A DNA stretch of 64,000 nt from Streptococcus parasanguinis (GTDB lineage Bacteria > Bacillota > Bacilli > Lactobacillales > Streptococcaceae). A model generated the notes under the pieces. It was not told where the DNA came from, made no database searches, and worked only from the letters and a program-made list of their open reading frames with translations. Numbering within the stretch: position 1 is the first letter of the stretch; each line of letters begins with the position of its first letter. A program made the position numbers and the translations under genes. Shown piece by piece: positions 9,801 through 18,780 of this stretch. The stretch lies in the NCBI RefSeq assembly GCF_023109675.1, contig NZ_JALDUR010000012.1, positions 1 to 64,000 on the forward strand, written 5' to 3'.

Positions 9801-10338
9801 CTAAAATATCTCCTCGTAGACTAAACTCTCCCTGTTGCAAAACTTGGCTCACCTTTTGGTAGCCAATTTTCTGTAATGTTTCACTCAGAGTAGTTAAGTC
9901 TATTTCTTGACCAACCTTCAATTGAAAAATGCTAGATGCAAAAACTTTAGGAGAAGGTAATAGTAGTTTTATACCACTCACATTGGTCACAAGGATGCCT
10001 TGACGATCTTCTTGGCATAAAAAGTTCAAAGCCTCTAATCGTGCAAATTGCCTTTCTTGTGAAGCAAAAACAAATTCTGCTAAAGGGTTATCATCTCCCA
10101 AAAATGTATGGACTTTCTCTTCTCCAAGTAAGGCAATAAAATCACTGGCCAATCGTTCTGCTTCGTTATAACTGGAAGTGATGAGGACTGCTTTTTCAAT
10201 AGAATCAAAGGCTGAAGCCATTACAATAGCCTTTGTGGTCGCAGATAATCCTAAGATCAATTCCCTATTATTTTTTTGCAAACCTTGTTGCCAGGATAGA
10301 AGGTTGGAGTTTTGACTCACTAAATCAATTACATTCAT
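6844..10338 (-). CDS. mfd: Transcription-repair coupling factor Mfd
   Basis: 1164-residue DNA translocase that removes RNA polymerase stalled at lesions and recruits UvrA. Order: UvrB-like N-terminal module, RNA-polymerase interaction (CarD-like) domain starting near 493 (VVHQVHGIGQYLGIE), SF2 translocase with Walker A GDVGFGKTEVA near 637, DEEQ box near 739, GRVGRS motif VI, and the C-terminal D7 regulatory domain. Full length. It starts 4 bp after the pth stop. Confidence 0.97.
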   Translation of the reverse strand: MNVIDLVSQNSNLLSWQQGLQKNNRELILGLSATTKAIVMASAFDSIEKAVLITSSYNEAERLASDFIALLGEEKVHTFLGDDNPLAEFVFASQERQFARLEALNFLCQEDRQGILVTNVSGIKLLLPSPKVFASSIFQLKVGQEIDLTTLSETLQKIGYQKVSQVLQQGEFSLRGDILDIFEIDQLQPYRIEFFGDEIDGIRIFDPESQRSVENVEEVQLKAVSDLLLQEEDFIRGQQQIEQLQEQSANEEFKSYLAEILGDISQRKLHPDLRKFISFFYKKQYTLFDYLPKHTPVFLDDYQKIADQIARFELDTANLLTEDLHKNRASSRQVYFADTSTTLRKYTPATYFSNFQKGLGNLKFDHLYQFNQYPMQEFFGQFDLLKEEIERYRKSNYTVIVQATSHHNLQQLHKNLEEYGIRLDYIDGDTIIPQASQLVVGGLAHGFQFVDEKIVYITESEIYQKKIKRKIRRQNISNAERLKNYNELEKGDYVVHQVHGIGQYLGIETIEISGVHRDYVSIQYQNGDRISIPVDQIQMLSKYVASDGKTPKINKLNDGRFQKTKQKVQTQVEDIADDLIKLYAERSQLEGFAYSQDDENQEAFEQDFPYIETDDQLRSIEEIKKDMESNRPMDRLLVGDVGFGKTEVAMRAAFKAVNDHKQVAVLVPTTVLAQQHYANFKERFESFAVEVAVLSRFQSKAEQKETLEKLKKGRVDIIIGTHRLLSKDVVFSDLGLIVIDEEQRFGVKHKETLKELKKKVDVLTLTATPIPRTLHMSMLGIRDLSVIETPPTNRYPVQTFVLETNPTIIRDAVLREMDRGGQAYYLYNKVDTIEQKVSELKELIPEASIGFVHGQMSEVRLENTLLDFINGEYDVLVTTTIIETGVDIPNANTLFIENADHMGLSTLYQLRGRVGRSNRIAYAYLMYRPDKSLTEVSEKRLEAIKGFTELGSGFKIAMRDLSIRGAGNILGASQSGFIDSVGFEMYSQLLEEAIAKKQGQEHRRQKSNAELNLQIDAYLPNEYISDQRQKIEIYKQIREMNSTTDYEYLQDELIDRFGEYPDVVAYLLEIGLVKAYLDQVFVRLVERKQQKVTVKFEPIAKQLFLTQDYFKALSMTQLKAQIAEEKGLIEVIFDIRNKKDFEILEALKQFGQTLLEIKQEKEEN

Positions 10339-10342
10339 CTAC

Positions 10343-10912
10343 TTACCCGTTGTATTTCTGCATGCTTCTTTCAAAATTTTCTTCTACCAAGTAATCGTTA
10401 ACCGCTTCTTCTACTCGATCGATTGTTTGTAGAATAGTGATGTAATCGCCTTTATCAAATTTTCCTAATACATGATGAACAACTGACATGCCCTGCTTAG
10501 GTCTTCCAATTCCAATCTTAATTCGATAAAAAGTCTGAGTTCCAATATGATTGATAATCGATTTGATTCCGTTATGACCTCCAGCTGATCCTTTAGCTCG
10601 AAGACGAATCTTACCAACTTCCATATCTAAATCATCGTAAATAACCAAAAGATCTTCAATATCCAGACCATAATAAGTCAGAAGGGCATGGACTGCTTTT
10701 CCACTCTCATTCATGAAAGTGGTCGGCTTTACAAAATAGACCTTTTCTCCATTCAAAAATGTTGAGGCGATATCAGCTTGAAAAATCTTATCATGGGAGA
10801 AAGTAAGATTTAAAGACTTTGCCATTTGATCAACTAACATAAAGCCTACATTGTGTTTCGTTTCAAAATACTTATCACCTGGATTTCCCAATCCAACAAT
10901 TAATTTCGTCAT
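10343..10912 (-). CDS. pth: Peptidyl-tRNA hydrolase
   Basis: 189 residues; cleaves peptides from prematurely released peptidyl-tRNA. Family landmarks: [10 protein letters not shown] at the N-terminus, catalytic His in TKHNVGFM (about residue 20), [12 protein letters not shown], and [13 protein letters not shown]...GGHNG. Length standard. It precedes mfd by 4 bp and probably shares its transcript. Confidence 0.97.
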   Translation of the reverse strand: MTKLIVGLGNPGDKYFETKHNVGFMLVDQMAKSLNLTFSHDKIFQADIASTFLNGEKVYFVKPTTFMNESGKAVHALLTYYGLDIEDLLVIYDDLDMEVGKIRLRAKGSAGGHNGIKSIINHIGTQTFYRIKIGIGRPKQGMSVVHHVLGKFDKGDYITILQTIDRVEEAVNDYLVEENFERSMQKYNG

Positions 10913-10931
10913 CTCTTTCCTTTCAAAACAC

Positions 10932-10963
10932 TAAAAGGGTTGGAAATATTTTTTCCAACCTTT
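10932..10963 (-). terminator. Hairpin between ychF and pth
   Basis: Stem AGGTTGGAAA / TTTCCAACCCTTTT on the minus strand, ending in CTTTTAG. The U-run is short, so read-through from ychF into pth is possible. Confidence 0.6.
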
Positions 10964-10980
10964 ACATTTTTTTAACTATC

Positions 10981-12096
10981 TTATACATTAAAACGGAATT
11001 CCATGATGTCCCCGTCTTGGACAACATATTCTTTTCCTTCTTCGCGCAAGCGTCCTGCTTCTTTTACAGCCTTTTCAGAACCGTATTTAACTAAATCATC
11101 ATAGGACATGGTCACGGCACGAATAAATCCTTTTTCAAAATCAGAGTGGATGATTCCAGCAGCTTGAGGAGCTTTCATACCACGTTTGAAGGTCCAAGCA
11201 CGCACTTCTTTTTCACCAGCTGTGAAATAAGTGCCAAGTCCCAACAAGTGGTAAGCTGCACGCGTGAGTTTATCAACTCCAGACTCTGTTAGGCCAATTG
11301 CCTCTAAAAATTCTTGTTTATCTGCATCATCTAGCTCAGAAATTTCTTCCTCAGCACGCGCAGAAATCACCACGACTTCCGCATTCTCTGTTGCCGCAAA
11401 GTCACGAATTTGCTTCACATACTCGATAGAATCTGGATCTGCAACAACATCTTCATCCACATTGGCTACATAAAGAACTGGTTTGGTAGTCAAAAGGAAA
11501 AGTCCTTTCACCACTTTTTGTTCTTCCTCCGTGAATTCAATGGTCCGAGCTGATTTACCATCTTCAAGAACTGGTTTGATTTTTTGTAGAACATTAAATT
11601 CCGCAACAGAATCCTTATCTTTTTGTGTACGAGCGATTTTTTCTACACGCGCATAGCGTTTATTGACAGACTCTAAGTCGGCTAAAATTAATTCTAAATT
11701 GATGGTATCAATATCTGCCAGTGGATCAACAAAGGCATCTTCACGACCTTGCTCCCGCATGACATTTTCATCATCAAAAGCACGCACTACATGGACAATG
11801 GCATCTACTTCACGGATATTGGCCAAGAATTTATTACCAAGTCCTTCTCCCTTAGAAGCCCCTTTCACAATCCCAGCAATATCTGTAAATTCAAAAGTAG
11901 TCGGAACTGTCTTCTTAGGAGTAATCATTTCCGTCAATTTTTGGAGGCGTTCATCTGGAACTTCTACCATCCCGACGTTTGGATCAATGGTTGCAAAGGG
12001 ATAGTTTGCGGCCTCTGCTCCTGCTTTTGTAATTGCGTTAAATAGGGTTGATTTACCAACATTTGGTAAGCCAACGATACCTGCTGTTAATACCAT
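10981..12096 (-). CDS. ychF: Redox-regulated ribosome-binding ATPase YchF
   Basis: 371-residue Obg-family ATPase. G1 motif GLPNVGKST at residues 8-16, NVDE in place of the guanine-specific NKxD (explaining ATP preference), and the C-terminal TGS domain ending [20 protein letters not shown] choose ATG 12096 (MVLTAGIVG), which matches the family start and has a GGAGA ribosome site, over an in-frame ATG at 12117. Confidence 0.96.
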   Translation of the reverse strand: MVLTAGIVGLPNVGKSTLFNAITKAGAEAANYPFATIDPNVGMVEVPDERLQKLTEMITPKKTVPTTFEFTDIAGIVKGASKGEGLGNKFLANIREVDAIVHVVRAFDDENVMREQGREDAFVDPLADIDTINLELILADLESVNKRYARVEKIARTQKDKDSVAEFNVLQKIKPVLEDGKSARTIEFTEEEQKVVKGLFLLTTKPVLYVANVDEDVVADPDSIEYVKQIRDFAATENAEVVVISARAEEEISELDDADKQEFLEAIGLTESGVDKLTRAAYHLLGLGTYFTAGEKEVRAWTFKRGMKAPQAAGIIHSDFEKGFIRAVTMSYDDLVKYGSEKAVKEAGRLREEGKEYVVQDGDIMEFRFNV

Positions 12097-12237
12097 TTTT
12101 CTTTTTTCTCCGTTCAAATTTCAATCTCTTTTATTATAACATAATTCAAAAGATAAGTAATGAAAAATAAAATATTTCATGACCTTTGAAACTAGATTTT
12201 TTCATCAAACTGTAACGTTCTAAAAAGATAAAAATGA

Positions 12238-12243
12238 TATACT
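12238..12243 (+). promoter_or_regulatory. -10 element ahead of the DUF1307 lipoprotein gene
   Basis: TATACT in an AT-rich stretch about 30 bp upstream of the start codon; no good -35 hexamer is visible at 16-18 bp. Confidence 0.4.
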
Positions 12244-12274
12244 ATATTTAACAATGAACAAAGGAGTTTTTCAG

Positions 12275-12772
12275 ATGAAAAAACAAATATGGAAATCTAT
12301 TTTTCTTTCTTTAATCGCTATCTTTACGCTCTTTCTTCTTGGAGCTTGTGGACAACAATCTGTTCAAAAATCCTATCTTCAGGCAATCAACCAAGAAAAG
12401 AAAACAGATGTTCGTATTACACTAGAACATAAAGGTGATAAAGCGATCAGTAACCAAACCACCACTACTATTTATTACAAAGAGGCGGGAGTTACGAAAG
12501 ATCAATTAAAGGAAATGATCGATAAATATGATGAAGAATACAAAGATGTCAAAGGATTCACACATTCTGCTGAATATAAAGATGATTATTTGGTTGAAAA
12601 AACAACACTAAATTATGAAAAGGCAGACTTAGATCAGCTAATTGAAAAGAAATTAGTAACGACACAAAAAGATAAAAAAGTCGACTATATCAGCTTCAAA
12701 TCAACTTTTGATATGATGAAACAGGGTGGTTTCAAAGAAGTTAAAAATGGAAAATTTGAAGAATTAAAATAA
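12275..12772 (+). CDS. DUF1307 (YehR-like) lipoprotein
   Basis: About 165 residues: signal peptide with lipobox LLGAC, then a soluble domain resembling the YehR/DUF1307 family (about 140 residues in many streptococcal lipoproteins). The ATG at 12275 is preferred over 12254 because AAAGGAG lies 7 bases before it. Orientation is against its neighbours, with its own -10 and a terminator shared with the convergent gene. Function unknown; surface-anchored by lipidation is inferred from the lipobox. Confidence 0.8.
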   Translation: MKKQIWKSIFLSLIAIFTLFLLGACGQQSVQKSYLQAINQEKKTDVRITLEHKGDKAISNQTTTTIYYKEAGVTKDQLKEMIDKYDEEYKDVKGFTHSAEYKDDYLVEKTTLNYEKADLDQLIEKKLVTTQKDKKVDYISFKSTFDMMKQGGFKEVKNGKFEELK

Positions 12773-12775
12773 TCG

Positions 12776-12810
12776 AAAAGGTTCGGTCACATAAGTGACT
12801 GAACCTTTTA
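12776..12810. terminator. Bidirectional terminator
   Basis: Fourteen-pair stem AAAAGGTTCGGTCAC / GTGACTGAACCTTTT with loop ATAA between the convergent DUF1307 and DUF951 genes; A and T runs flank both sides. It overlaps the last codon of the DUF951 gene. Confidence 0.9.
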
Positions 12811-12999
12811 TAGTACTTTCTTCATTTTCTGTTCAAAATCATGGCGACTCATCATGACCACATGATCACAATTGCTACACTTGATTTTTATGTCTGCACC
12901 AAGTCGCGTAATTTCCCAACGATTTGCCTTCTTGCCTGTTTCTTTAATCACACAAGCGTGAGGCTTTTTCATTTCTACAAAATCACCTAACGTATACAT
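12808..12999 (-). CDS. DUF951 family protein
   Basis: 63-residue conserved protein, start MYTLGDFVEMKKPHAC, with a CxxC pair (KCSNCDHVV, about 41-44) and an earlier Cys at 16 that suggest a small zinc-binding fold. It lies 12 bp downstream of dnaN, the position held by DUF951 genes across streptococci. Molecular role not known to me. Confidence 0.9.
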   Translation of the reverse strand: MYTLGDFVEMKKPHACVIKETGKKANRWEITRLGADIKIKCSNCDHVVMMSRHDFEQKMKKVL

Positions 13000-13011
13000 G
13001 ATTCACCTTTG

Positions 13012-14148
13012 TTAATTTGTGCGAACTGGCGTAATCAATTGAATGAACCCTTGTTCATTTCCTTCTGGAACCAATGTAAACGGTCTAACAGAAGAAATAA
13101 AACGAATAACAACTTGTTCACTGTCAATAGCTTTGAGCGCTTCAATCAAATAAGTTGGATTAAAGCTAATAGACAAATCCTCTCCTGAAACGGCGCTCGT
13201 ATCGATCTCTTCATTTACTCGCCCAACTTCTGGTGAATGAACGTGAGAAGAAACCACTCCATTTTTGAACTCTAATTTAACCGTTCCGTTTTGAGTCGCA
13301 TTTGAAAGAAGACGAGCACGCTCCATTGCAAATCGAAGGTTGGCCACATTGAAGGTTGCCTCTGTATTGAATTCTGTTGGAATGAGACGGTCTGTATCAG
13401 GATAATTTCCTTCTAGCAAACGGGTATAAAAACTAATGTGTTCACTTCTAAATAGGATTTGATTGTTAGCAAAGAAAACTTCAACTGTTTCAATATCATC
13501 AGAAAAGACAGAGGTGAATTCACGAAGAGAGCGACTTGGGATGACAACATCAAAGTTGTCTCCATTTTTCTCCAGTGTAATCACTTTTTGACTCATACGG
13601 TGAGAGTCTGTTGCTACTGTTTTTAGCTCTTTATTATCCGATAGAACAAAGTGAACACCTGTCAAAATTGGCCGACTTTCTTGTACACTTGCTGCAAATT
13701 CTGTTTCATTAATTAATTGTTTTAATAATTTTGTTTCCAAAACTAATGGATTACTTGCAGCAATTTCTTGAATACGTGGATATTGATCTGCATCTTTTCC
13801 TTTAAGTGTAATTTCTGATTTTCCACTTGTTAAAAGAACCTGTTTTTGTTCAATCTCTTTAAAATCTAAAGTAACATCTGGTAAACTTGAAACCACATTA
13901 ATAAAGAAAGTTGCTTCCAATAAAATAGAACCTGGGGAGGTCACTAGTAAACCAGCATTTTCGTCTTTGATAGAAATAAAGTTTTCGATTGAAATTTGGC
14001 CATTCGATCCTGATAAGGCAACTCCTTCTGGAGTGACATCAATTTTAATCGTGGAAAGGATTGGAATAGCATTTTTTGAACTGATCGCTCTTTTGGTAGT
14101 ATTTAGTGCTTGTAAAAATAAAGTTTTGTTAATAGAAAAATTTATCAT
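13012..14148 (-). CDS. dnaN: DNA polymerase III beta sliding clamp
   Basis: 378-residue processivity clamp; three repeated clamp domains, ending in the typical PVRTN tail. Start at 14148 (MINFSINKTLF) is chosen because AAAGGA lies 6 bases upstream; the ATG at 14154 would abut the ribosome site. Located downstream of dnaA with a 159-bp gap containing DnaA boxes. Confidence 0.97.
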   Translation of the reverse strand: MINFSINKTLFLQALNTTKRAISSKNAIPILSTIKIDVTPEGVALSGSNGQISIENFISIKDENAGLLVTSPGSILLEATFFINVVSSLPDVTLDFKEIEQKQVLLTSGKSEITLKGKDADQYPRIQEIAASNPLVLETKLLKQLINETEFAASVQESRPILTGVHFVLSDNKELKTVATDSHRMSQKVITLEKNGDNFDVVIPSRSLREFTSVFSDDIETVEVFFANNQILFRSEHISFYTRLLEGNYPDTDRLIPTEFNTEATFNVANLRFAMERARLLSNATQNGTVKLEFKNGVVSSHVHSPEVGRVNEEIDTSAVSGEDLSISFNPTYLIEALKAIDSEQVVIRFISSVRPFTLVPEGNEQGFIQLITPVRTN

Positions 14149-14202
14149 GGTCATTCCTTTTATTTATTTTATGATTAGTAAGTTAATAGTAATAGTAGGT
14201 TG

Positions 14203-14305
14203 TGTGGAAGTTGTGGAAAAGTCTCAGAATCCTATCTATGACTTAAAAAGTTACTTGTTTAAAAATTGTGCATAACCCTTAGAAGTTTAGAGGAAGTTAT
14301 CCACA
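14203..14305. other. DnaA-box cluster between dnaA and dnaN (part of oriC)
   Basis: Boxes near TTATCCACA: TGTGGAAGT (14203-14211), TGTGGAAAA (14212-14220), TGTGCATAA (14267-14275) and a perfect TTATCCACA (14297-14305), which touches the dnaA stop codon. In Bacillus and streptococci origins are split on both sides of dnaA; this is the downstream part. Confidence 0.8.
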
Positions 14306-14307
14306 GA

Positions 14308-15666
14308 TTAATTTAACTTTTTCTTGATACTTTGAATTTCGAGTCGTAGATTATCATCTGTGTCGACCATACTTTTAATTTTTTCATAAGCATGAATGAC
14401 AGTCGTGTGGTCTTTTCCACCGAATTCTTTTCCGATTCGAGGAAGTGAGTTGTCCGTCATCTCTCTTGAAAGATACATGGCCACTTGTCGTGCTAGGACA
14501 ATATTCTGAACTCTTCGAGAACCTTTGATTTCTTTTACACTGACTCCATAAAAGGCTCCAACTGCTTCCTGAATTTTTTCAATGGGGATGACAAGCGTCT
14601 TGCTATTATCGTTTTTACGAGCTCGAATAGCTTCAGCTGCAACATCGATCGTAATTTCTTTTAGTTTTTTCACCTTCGCCATTAAAGAAATATCATTTAA
14701 GGCACCTTCTAAGTCTCGGACATTTGAATCAAACTGACCTGCTAGATATTCCAGTGTGTCATTAGGAAAAATATAGTCTAGATCTTCAATTTTATTCCGT
14801 AAGATGGCAATCCGAGTTTCAAAATCAGGTGGTGTTATATTTTGCGTTAGTCCCCATTTGAAACGAGTAACCAGCCGCTCTTCAAGACTATCTAAATGAT
14901 CCGGACTTCGATCGCTTGTTAGAACAATCTGTTTGTTGTCGCTATGGAGGGCATTAAAGGTATTAAAGAATTCCTCTTGAGTCGTGACTTTTTTCCCGCC
15001 GAGTGACTGGATATCATCGATCAGTAAGAGATCAAGACTTCGATAGGTATTCTTGAACGTCTTCATTTCTCCTAATCGAAGGTGTTCTAAAAATTCATTA
15101 ATAAAGGTTTCTGCTGGGACATACTTAACCCGTGCGTTTGGAATATTTTCTAGGATTTGATTTCCAATTGCGTTCAATAGGTGAGTCTTTCCAAGCCCTG
15201 GTCCACCATAGATAAAGAGAGGGTTGTAAGTTGTTGCAAGATTTTCAGAAACTGCAAGCGCTGCTGCTTTCGCCCAAATATTTCCATCCCCTTGCACAAA
15301 ATTATCAAAGGTGTACTTTGATTTCAGACCTGTATCAATTTTAGGCAACGGTTCGGTTGTTAAGCTAGCTGAAGATAATCTCCTACTCTCACTGCTATGA
15401 CTACTAGGAATTTCTTCGGTATCTTCAAAAACGAAATGGAACTTCAAATCTGTATTGTAGACTTCAAAGCTGGCTGTGATCAAAGCATTTTTTAGATTTG
15501 TTTCCCAAAATAATTCTTTATAATTTCCATCAAGATAAATGGTAGCCGTTTCTCCATCGATTTTGACTAATTTTGAATCGGCGACAAAAAAATCATAGGC
15601 ACTATCTTTTAGTTGTAATTGGGCTAATTCTAAAAAACGAGACCAAAATTGCTCTTCTTGTGACAC
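14308..15666 (-). CDS. dnaA: Chromosomal replication initiator DnaA
   Basis: 452 residues. Domain I 1-80, linker to about 105, AAA+ domain with Walker [10 protein letters not shown] near 153 and Walker B LLLIDDIQ, and C-terminal helix-turn-helix with the DnaA-box signature [15 protein letters not shown] near 416. It binds DnaA boxes, melts oriC and loads the DnaB helicase through helper proteins. The start is GTG (15666) with GGAGGG about 10 bases upstream. DnaA boxes flank it, fitting autoregulation. Confidence 0.98.
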   Translation of the reverse strand: MSQEEQFWSRFLELAQLQLKDSAYDFFVADSKLVKIDGETATIYLDGNYKELFWETNLKNALITASFEVYNTDLKFHFVFEDTEEIPSSHSSESRRLSSASLTTEPLPKIDTGLKSKYTFDNFVQGDGNIWAKAAALAVSENLATTYNPLFIYGGPGLGKTHLLNAIGNQILENIPNARVKYVPAETFINEFLEHLRLGEMKTFKNTYRSLDLLLIDDIQSLGGKKVTTQEEFFNTFNALHSDNKQIVLTSDRSPDHLDSLEERLVTRFKWGLTQNITPPDFETRIAILRNKIEDLDYIFPNDTLEYLAGQFDSNVRDLEGALNDISLMAKVKKLKEITIDVAAEAIRARKNDNSKTLVIPIEKIQEAVGAFYGVSVKEIKGSRRVQNIVLARQVAMYLSREMTDNSLPRIGKEFGGKDHTTVIHAYEKIKSMVDTDDNLRLEIQSIKKKLN

Positions 15667-15738
15667 TATCAGACTTCCCTCCTTTTCTTGAATTGTATCA
15701 AATCATACGTACTCCTATTCTACCACAAACAAAAATAG

Positions 15739-15847
15739 TTTTCCACAGGCTAAATTTCATGAAATTAAATTATAGTTTTAAACTTTTCCACAAGTTGTGG
15801 ATTTAAATTCACATTGTTTTTAAAAGTTATCCACAAAGTGGGGATAA
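15739..15847. other. oriC: DnaA-box cluster between parB and dnaA
   Basis: Within the 267-bp parB-dnaA gap: TTTTCCACA (15739-15747 and 15784-15792), TGTGGATTT (15796-15804, reverse), perfect TTATCCACA (15827-15835), TGGGGATAA (15839-15847, reverse). AT-rich tracts at 15754-15790 and 15861-15930 are candidate unwinding regions. Gene orientation diverges away from this point, supporting it as the origin. Confidence 0.88.
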
Positions 15848-15933
15848 CTAGAGAATATCCTTATTTTTCTGCTATTTACAAAAGATTTTTATGGTGGAAA
15901 AGCTTGTCAATACAAAAAATAAAAATAACAGCC

Positions 15934-16695
15934 TTATTTAAGGCTGTTGATAATTCGTTGGTATTCATCAAGACTGGAAAAAGAAATTTGGATAGTTCCT
16001 TTATTTTGAGAAGAGGAGTGTATCGTCACATCTGTTCCTAATATTTTTTTCAATCGCTGTTCCTCTTCCAGTAGGAAGCTCTCTTTTGCTTTTTTATTTT
16101 TCTGTTTTCTTTTTGAACTGATCTTGCTTTCTAATGTTCGAACATTTAAATGATCCTGTTTGATTCGCTCCAACCAAAAGCGCTGCTCTTCTTCATCAAG
16201 AGGAACAAGAACACGCGCATGAGCCGAAGAAATATCATTTTGAATGACTGCTTCTTGAACAGAGGGAGCTAGATGTAACAAGCGAAGCATATTGCTGATA
16301 TAGGGTCTAGATTTCCCCATAAATTGAGCGATTTGGTCGTGCTTATAGCCATGATCAACGAGCTTCTGGTAGGAGATGGCTTCTTCAATTGGATTGAGAT
16401 CTTCTCGTTGAAGATTTTCAATAATGGCTTGTCGCATCATTTCTTGATCCGTTAACTCTTTAATAATCGCAGGAACAAGCTCTAATCCAGCAATTTTTGA
16501 AGCTCTAAAACGTCTTTCACCTGCAAGCAATTCAAAACCAATTATTGGAGATTTTCTGACAATAATGGGTTGAATTAAGCCATTTTCTTTGATTGACTGA
16601 GCCAGTTCTTCTAATTTTTCTTGATCAAATACTTTTCTTGGTTGGAAAGGATTGGTTCGAATGTCCTTTACCGCTATTTTTTCTAATTTTTCCAT
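15934..16695 (-). CDS. parB: Chromosome-partitioning protein ParB (Spo0J)
   Basis: 253 residues: N-terminal CTP-binding/ParB domain with NPFQPRK, LIQPIIVR and the GERRFRAS box, central helix-turn-helix (QIAQFMGKSRPYISNMLRLL), C-terminal dimerisation region. It loads at parS and spreads as a CTP clamp, recruiting SMC. No parA precedes it, as normal in streptococci. Start at ATG 16695 by family similarity; a GTG at 16716 is also possible. Four parS or parS-like sites occur in this window. Confidence 0.95.
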   Translation of the reverse strand: MEKLEKIAVKDIRTNPFQPRKVFDQEKLEELAQSIKENGLIQPIIVRKSPIIGFELLAGERRFRASKIAGLELVPAIIKELTDQEMMRQAIIENLQREDLNPIEEAISYQKLVDHGYKHDQIAQFMGKSRPYISNMLRLLHLAPSVQEAVIQNDISSAHARVLVPLDEEEQRFWLERIKQDHLNVRTLESKISSKRKQKNKKAKESFLLEEEQRLKKILGTDVTIHSSSQNKGTIQISFSSLDEYQRIINSLK

Positions 16696-16710
16696 CTTAT
16701 GAATAGAATA

Positions 16711-16741
16711 ACACACCTTTACAAATTCGTAAAGGTGTGTT
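16711..16741. terminator. Hairpin between htrA and parB
   Basis: Twelve-pair perfect stem ACACACCTTTAC / GTAAAGGTGTGT, 6-base loop. The T-run is weak, so it may only attenuate htrA-parB read-through. Its core TTTACAAATTCGTAAA (16718-16733) is a one-mismatch match to the palindrome family described in the findings. Confidence 0.6.
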
Positions 16742-16766
16742 TACAAGTATGTCAAGAAAGTGAAAG

Positions 16767-17948
16767 TTAATCGCTCAGATCCTCAGTTGATTTTGTCAAC
16801 TTGATAGAAGTTGTTTGTTGTTTTCCATCACGATAGAATGTGACCTTGATCGTATCATTGATTTGGTGAGAATAGAGGGCGGATTGTAAATCTGCCGTTG
16901 ACTCGATATCTGTATCATCGATCTTTGTGATGACATCATAACGTTGCAATTTATCTGAAGCAGGCATATTTTCAAGTGTTGAACGAACTAGTACTCCTCC
17001 AGAGATTTTTTCAGGAAGTTTTAATTGGCTTAAATCAGAAGTTGAAAGGTTGGATAAATCCATCATTTGGATTCCAAGAGCTGGTCGAACTACTTTTCCT
17101 TTTTCTTCTAGTTGCTTGATAATATTGACAACATCATTTGCAGGAATTGCAAATCCCATTCCTTCTACTGACGTTTGTCCGTTATTTGAAATTTTACTTG
17201 AGGTAATCCCGATGACTTGTCCTTGAATATTGATTAATGGGCCTCCAGAATTTCCTGGGTTGATGGCTGCGTCTGTTTGTAGGGCGCGTGTAGAGATATT
17301 TTGTCCATTATCGGCTTTCAATTTCACATTGCGGCCTTGGCTGGAAATAATTCCTTGGGTAACAGAATTCGCATAATCTGTTCCAAGAGGGCTACCAATT
17401 GCAATTGCAGTCTCACCGACTGTTAATTGGTTTGAATCTCCGAATTCAGCTACTGCCTTTGCTTTATCCGCACTAATACGAACGACTGCAATATCAGAAT
17501 AGACATCTGACCCAACTACTTCTCCGGGGACTTTATTCCCATCTGCTAAAAGAATATCTACTTTTTTAGCACCATTGATCACATGGGTGTTGGTAACAAG
17601 GTAGGCATATTTTCCTTCTTTTTTATAAATGACCCCAGAACCTTCACTAGAAATTTGTGAGTCAGAGTTTTCTTCTTTTTCAAATAACCCTTGATTCGAA
17701 GAATCAGAATAAGTAATCACAGAAACTACAGCATTTTTCACCTTGTCTACGGCCTCACTAGTTGAGGTTGTATTTTTATAAGCTGTTTTAACAGTGGTTG
17801 AGTGGACTTGCTTACTTTCAGTATTTGAAGTAGAAGAATGAGATGTTTGTAAGGTTAAAAAGGTTCCAAGAATACCACCTAGAAAACCTACAACAAAAAT
17901 GAGGGCTATGTTTCCAACTTTTTTCAGTAAATTAGATGAAGATTTCAT
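16767..17948 (-). CDS. htrA: Surface serine protease HtrA/DegP
   Basis: 393 residues: N-terminal membrane anchor about 10-30, Ser/Thr-rich linker, trypsin-like domain with catalytic His in TNTHVI (about 121), Asp in SDIAVV, Ser in GNSGGPL (about 233), then one PDZ domain (about 285-385). It handles misfolded exported proteins and degrades competence peptide in pneumococcus. AGGAGG ribosome site. A CiaR-type repeat sits 10 bp before the -10 element. Confidence 0.96.
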   Translation of the reverse strand: MKSSSNLLKKVGNIALIFVVGFLGGILGTFLTLQTSHSSTSNTESKQVHSTTVKTAYKNTTSTSEAVDKVKNAVVSVITYSDSSNQGLFEKEENSDSQISSEGSGVIYKKEGKYAYLVTNTHVINGAKKVDILLADGNKVPGEVVGSDVYSDIAVVRISADKAKAVAEFGDSNQLTVGETAIAIGSPLGTDYANSVTQGIISSQGRNVKLKADNGQNISTRALQTDAAINPGNSGGPLINIQGQVIGITSSKISNNGQTSVEGMGFAIPANDVVNIIKQLEEKGKVVRPALGIQMMDLSNLSTSDLSQLKLPEKISGGVLVRSTLENMPASDKLQRYDVITKIDDTDIESTADLQSALYSHQINDTIKVTFYRDGKQQTTSIKLTKSTEDLSD

Positions 17949-17979
17949 ATTTTCCTCCTAAGGATATCAAATTGTCTAG

Positions 17980-18012
17980 AGTATAGAAAAACTTTCTTAA
18001 TTATATCTTAAA
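17980..18012 (-). promoter_or_regulatory. htrA promoter with CiaR-type repeat
   Basis: On the minus strand TTTAAG-ATATA-ATTAAG (18012-17996) is an 11-bp-phased direct repeat in place of a -35, followed 10 bp later by TATACT (17985-17980). CiaR activation of htrA is well established in pneumococcus, and this matches that promoter architecture. Confidence 0.8.
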
Positions 18013-18021
18013 TAACTAAAG

Positions 18022-18128
18022 TTATCCACAAATTGTGGATAACTTGTAGAATTTAGTTGAGAAATGGCTTTAAAAAGGACTTTATAGAATAGATTTCCTT
18101 TCTATAGCTGTGGATTATTTGTGGAATT
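18022..18128. other. DnaA-box cluster between htrA and rlmH
   Basis: Perfect TTATCCACA (18022-18030) and its reverse TGTGGATAA (18034-18042), with TGTGGATTA (18109-18117) and TGTGGAATT (18120-18128). This cluster is about 2.4 kb from dnaA and abuts both the CiaR repeat and the rlmH start. Confidence 0.75.
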
Positions 18129-18152
18129 GAAGAATTATGCTACAATAGGGGA

Positions 18153-18632
18153 ATGAAAATTAAATTGATAACCGTTGGAAAATTAAAAGAAAAATACTTA
18201 AAAGATGGGATCGAGGAGTATATTAAAAGGCTTGGTCGATTTGCAAAAGTAGAACAGGTTGAGTTAGTTGATGAAAAAACTCCAGATCGTGCCAGTCAAC
18301 TCGAAAATCAACAAATCCTTGAAAAAGAGGGACAACGAATTCTCTCTAAGATTTCAGATAAGGAATATGTGATTGTATTGGCCATCGAAGGAAAACAATT
18401 TCCTTCAGAGAAATTTAGTCAAACGATTGACCAGATTATGATATCTGGTTATTCAAACCTTACTTTTGTTATTGGAGGCAGTCTTGGTCTGTCTCCTGAA
18501 GTGAAAAAAAGAGGAAATCTATTAATGAGCTTTGGTCAATTAACTCTTCCTCATCAGTTGATGAAATTAGTGTTGGTGGAACAAATCTATCGTGCTTTCA
18601 TGATTCAACAGGGGAGTCCTTACCATAAATAA
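18153..18632 (+). CDS. rlmH: 23S rRNA (pseudouridine-1915-N3)-methyltransferase RlmH
   Basis: 159-residue SPOUT-class methyltransferase. It starts [20 protein letters not shown] and carries the trefoil-knot SAM site [10 protein letters not shown] followed by [23 protein letters not shown], both hallmarks of RlmH. Divergent from htrA, upstream of tRNA-Arg; this order (htrA, rlmH, com locus) is conserved in mitis-group streptococci. Confidence 0.97.
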   Translation: MKIKLITVGKLKEKYLKDGIEEYIKRLGRFAKVEQVELVDEKTPDRASQLENQQILEKEGQRILSKISDKEYVIVLAIEGKQFPSEKFSQTIDQIMISGYSNLTFVIGGSLGLSPEVKKRGNLLMSFGQLTLPHQLMKLVLVEQIYRAFMIQQGSPYHK

Positions 18633-18674
18633 CCTTGACGCTCCTTCCTTTTTCTGCTAAAATGAAGTAAGTTC

Positions 18675-18748
18675 GGTCTCATAGCTCAGCTGGATAGAGC
18701 ATTCGCCTTCTAAGCGAACGGTCGCAGGTTCGAATCCTGCTGGGATCA
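18675..18748 (+). tRNA. tRNA-Arg (anticodon UCU)
   Basis: 74-nt cloverleaf; anticodon stem TTCGC/GCGAA around CTTCTAA, T-arm CAGGTTCGAATCCTG. In related species this tRNA directly precedes comC. Confidence 0.93.
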
Positions 18749-18754
18749 AATGAG

Positions 18755-18780
18755 AGATGCAGCTTTTGCTGCATCTTTTC
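18755..18780 (+). terminator. Terminator after tRNA-Arg
   Basis: Nine-pair perfect stem AGATGCAGC / GCTGCATCT, TTTT loop, then TTTTC. Confidence 0.88.
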
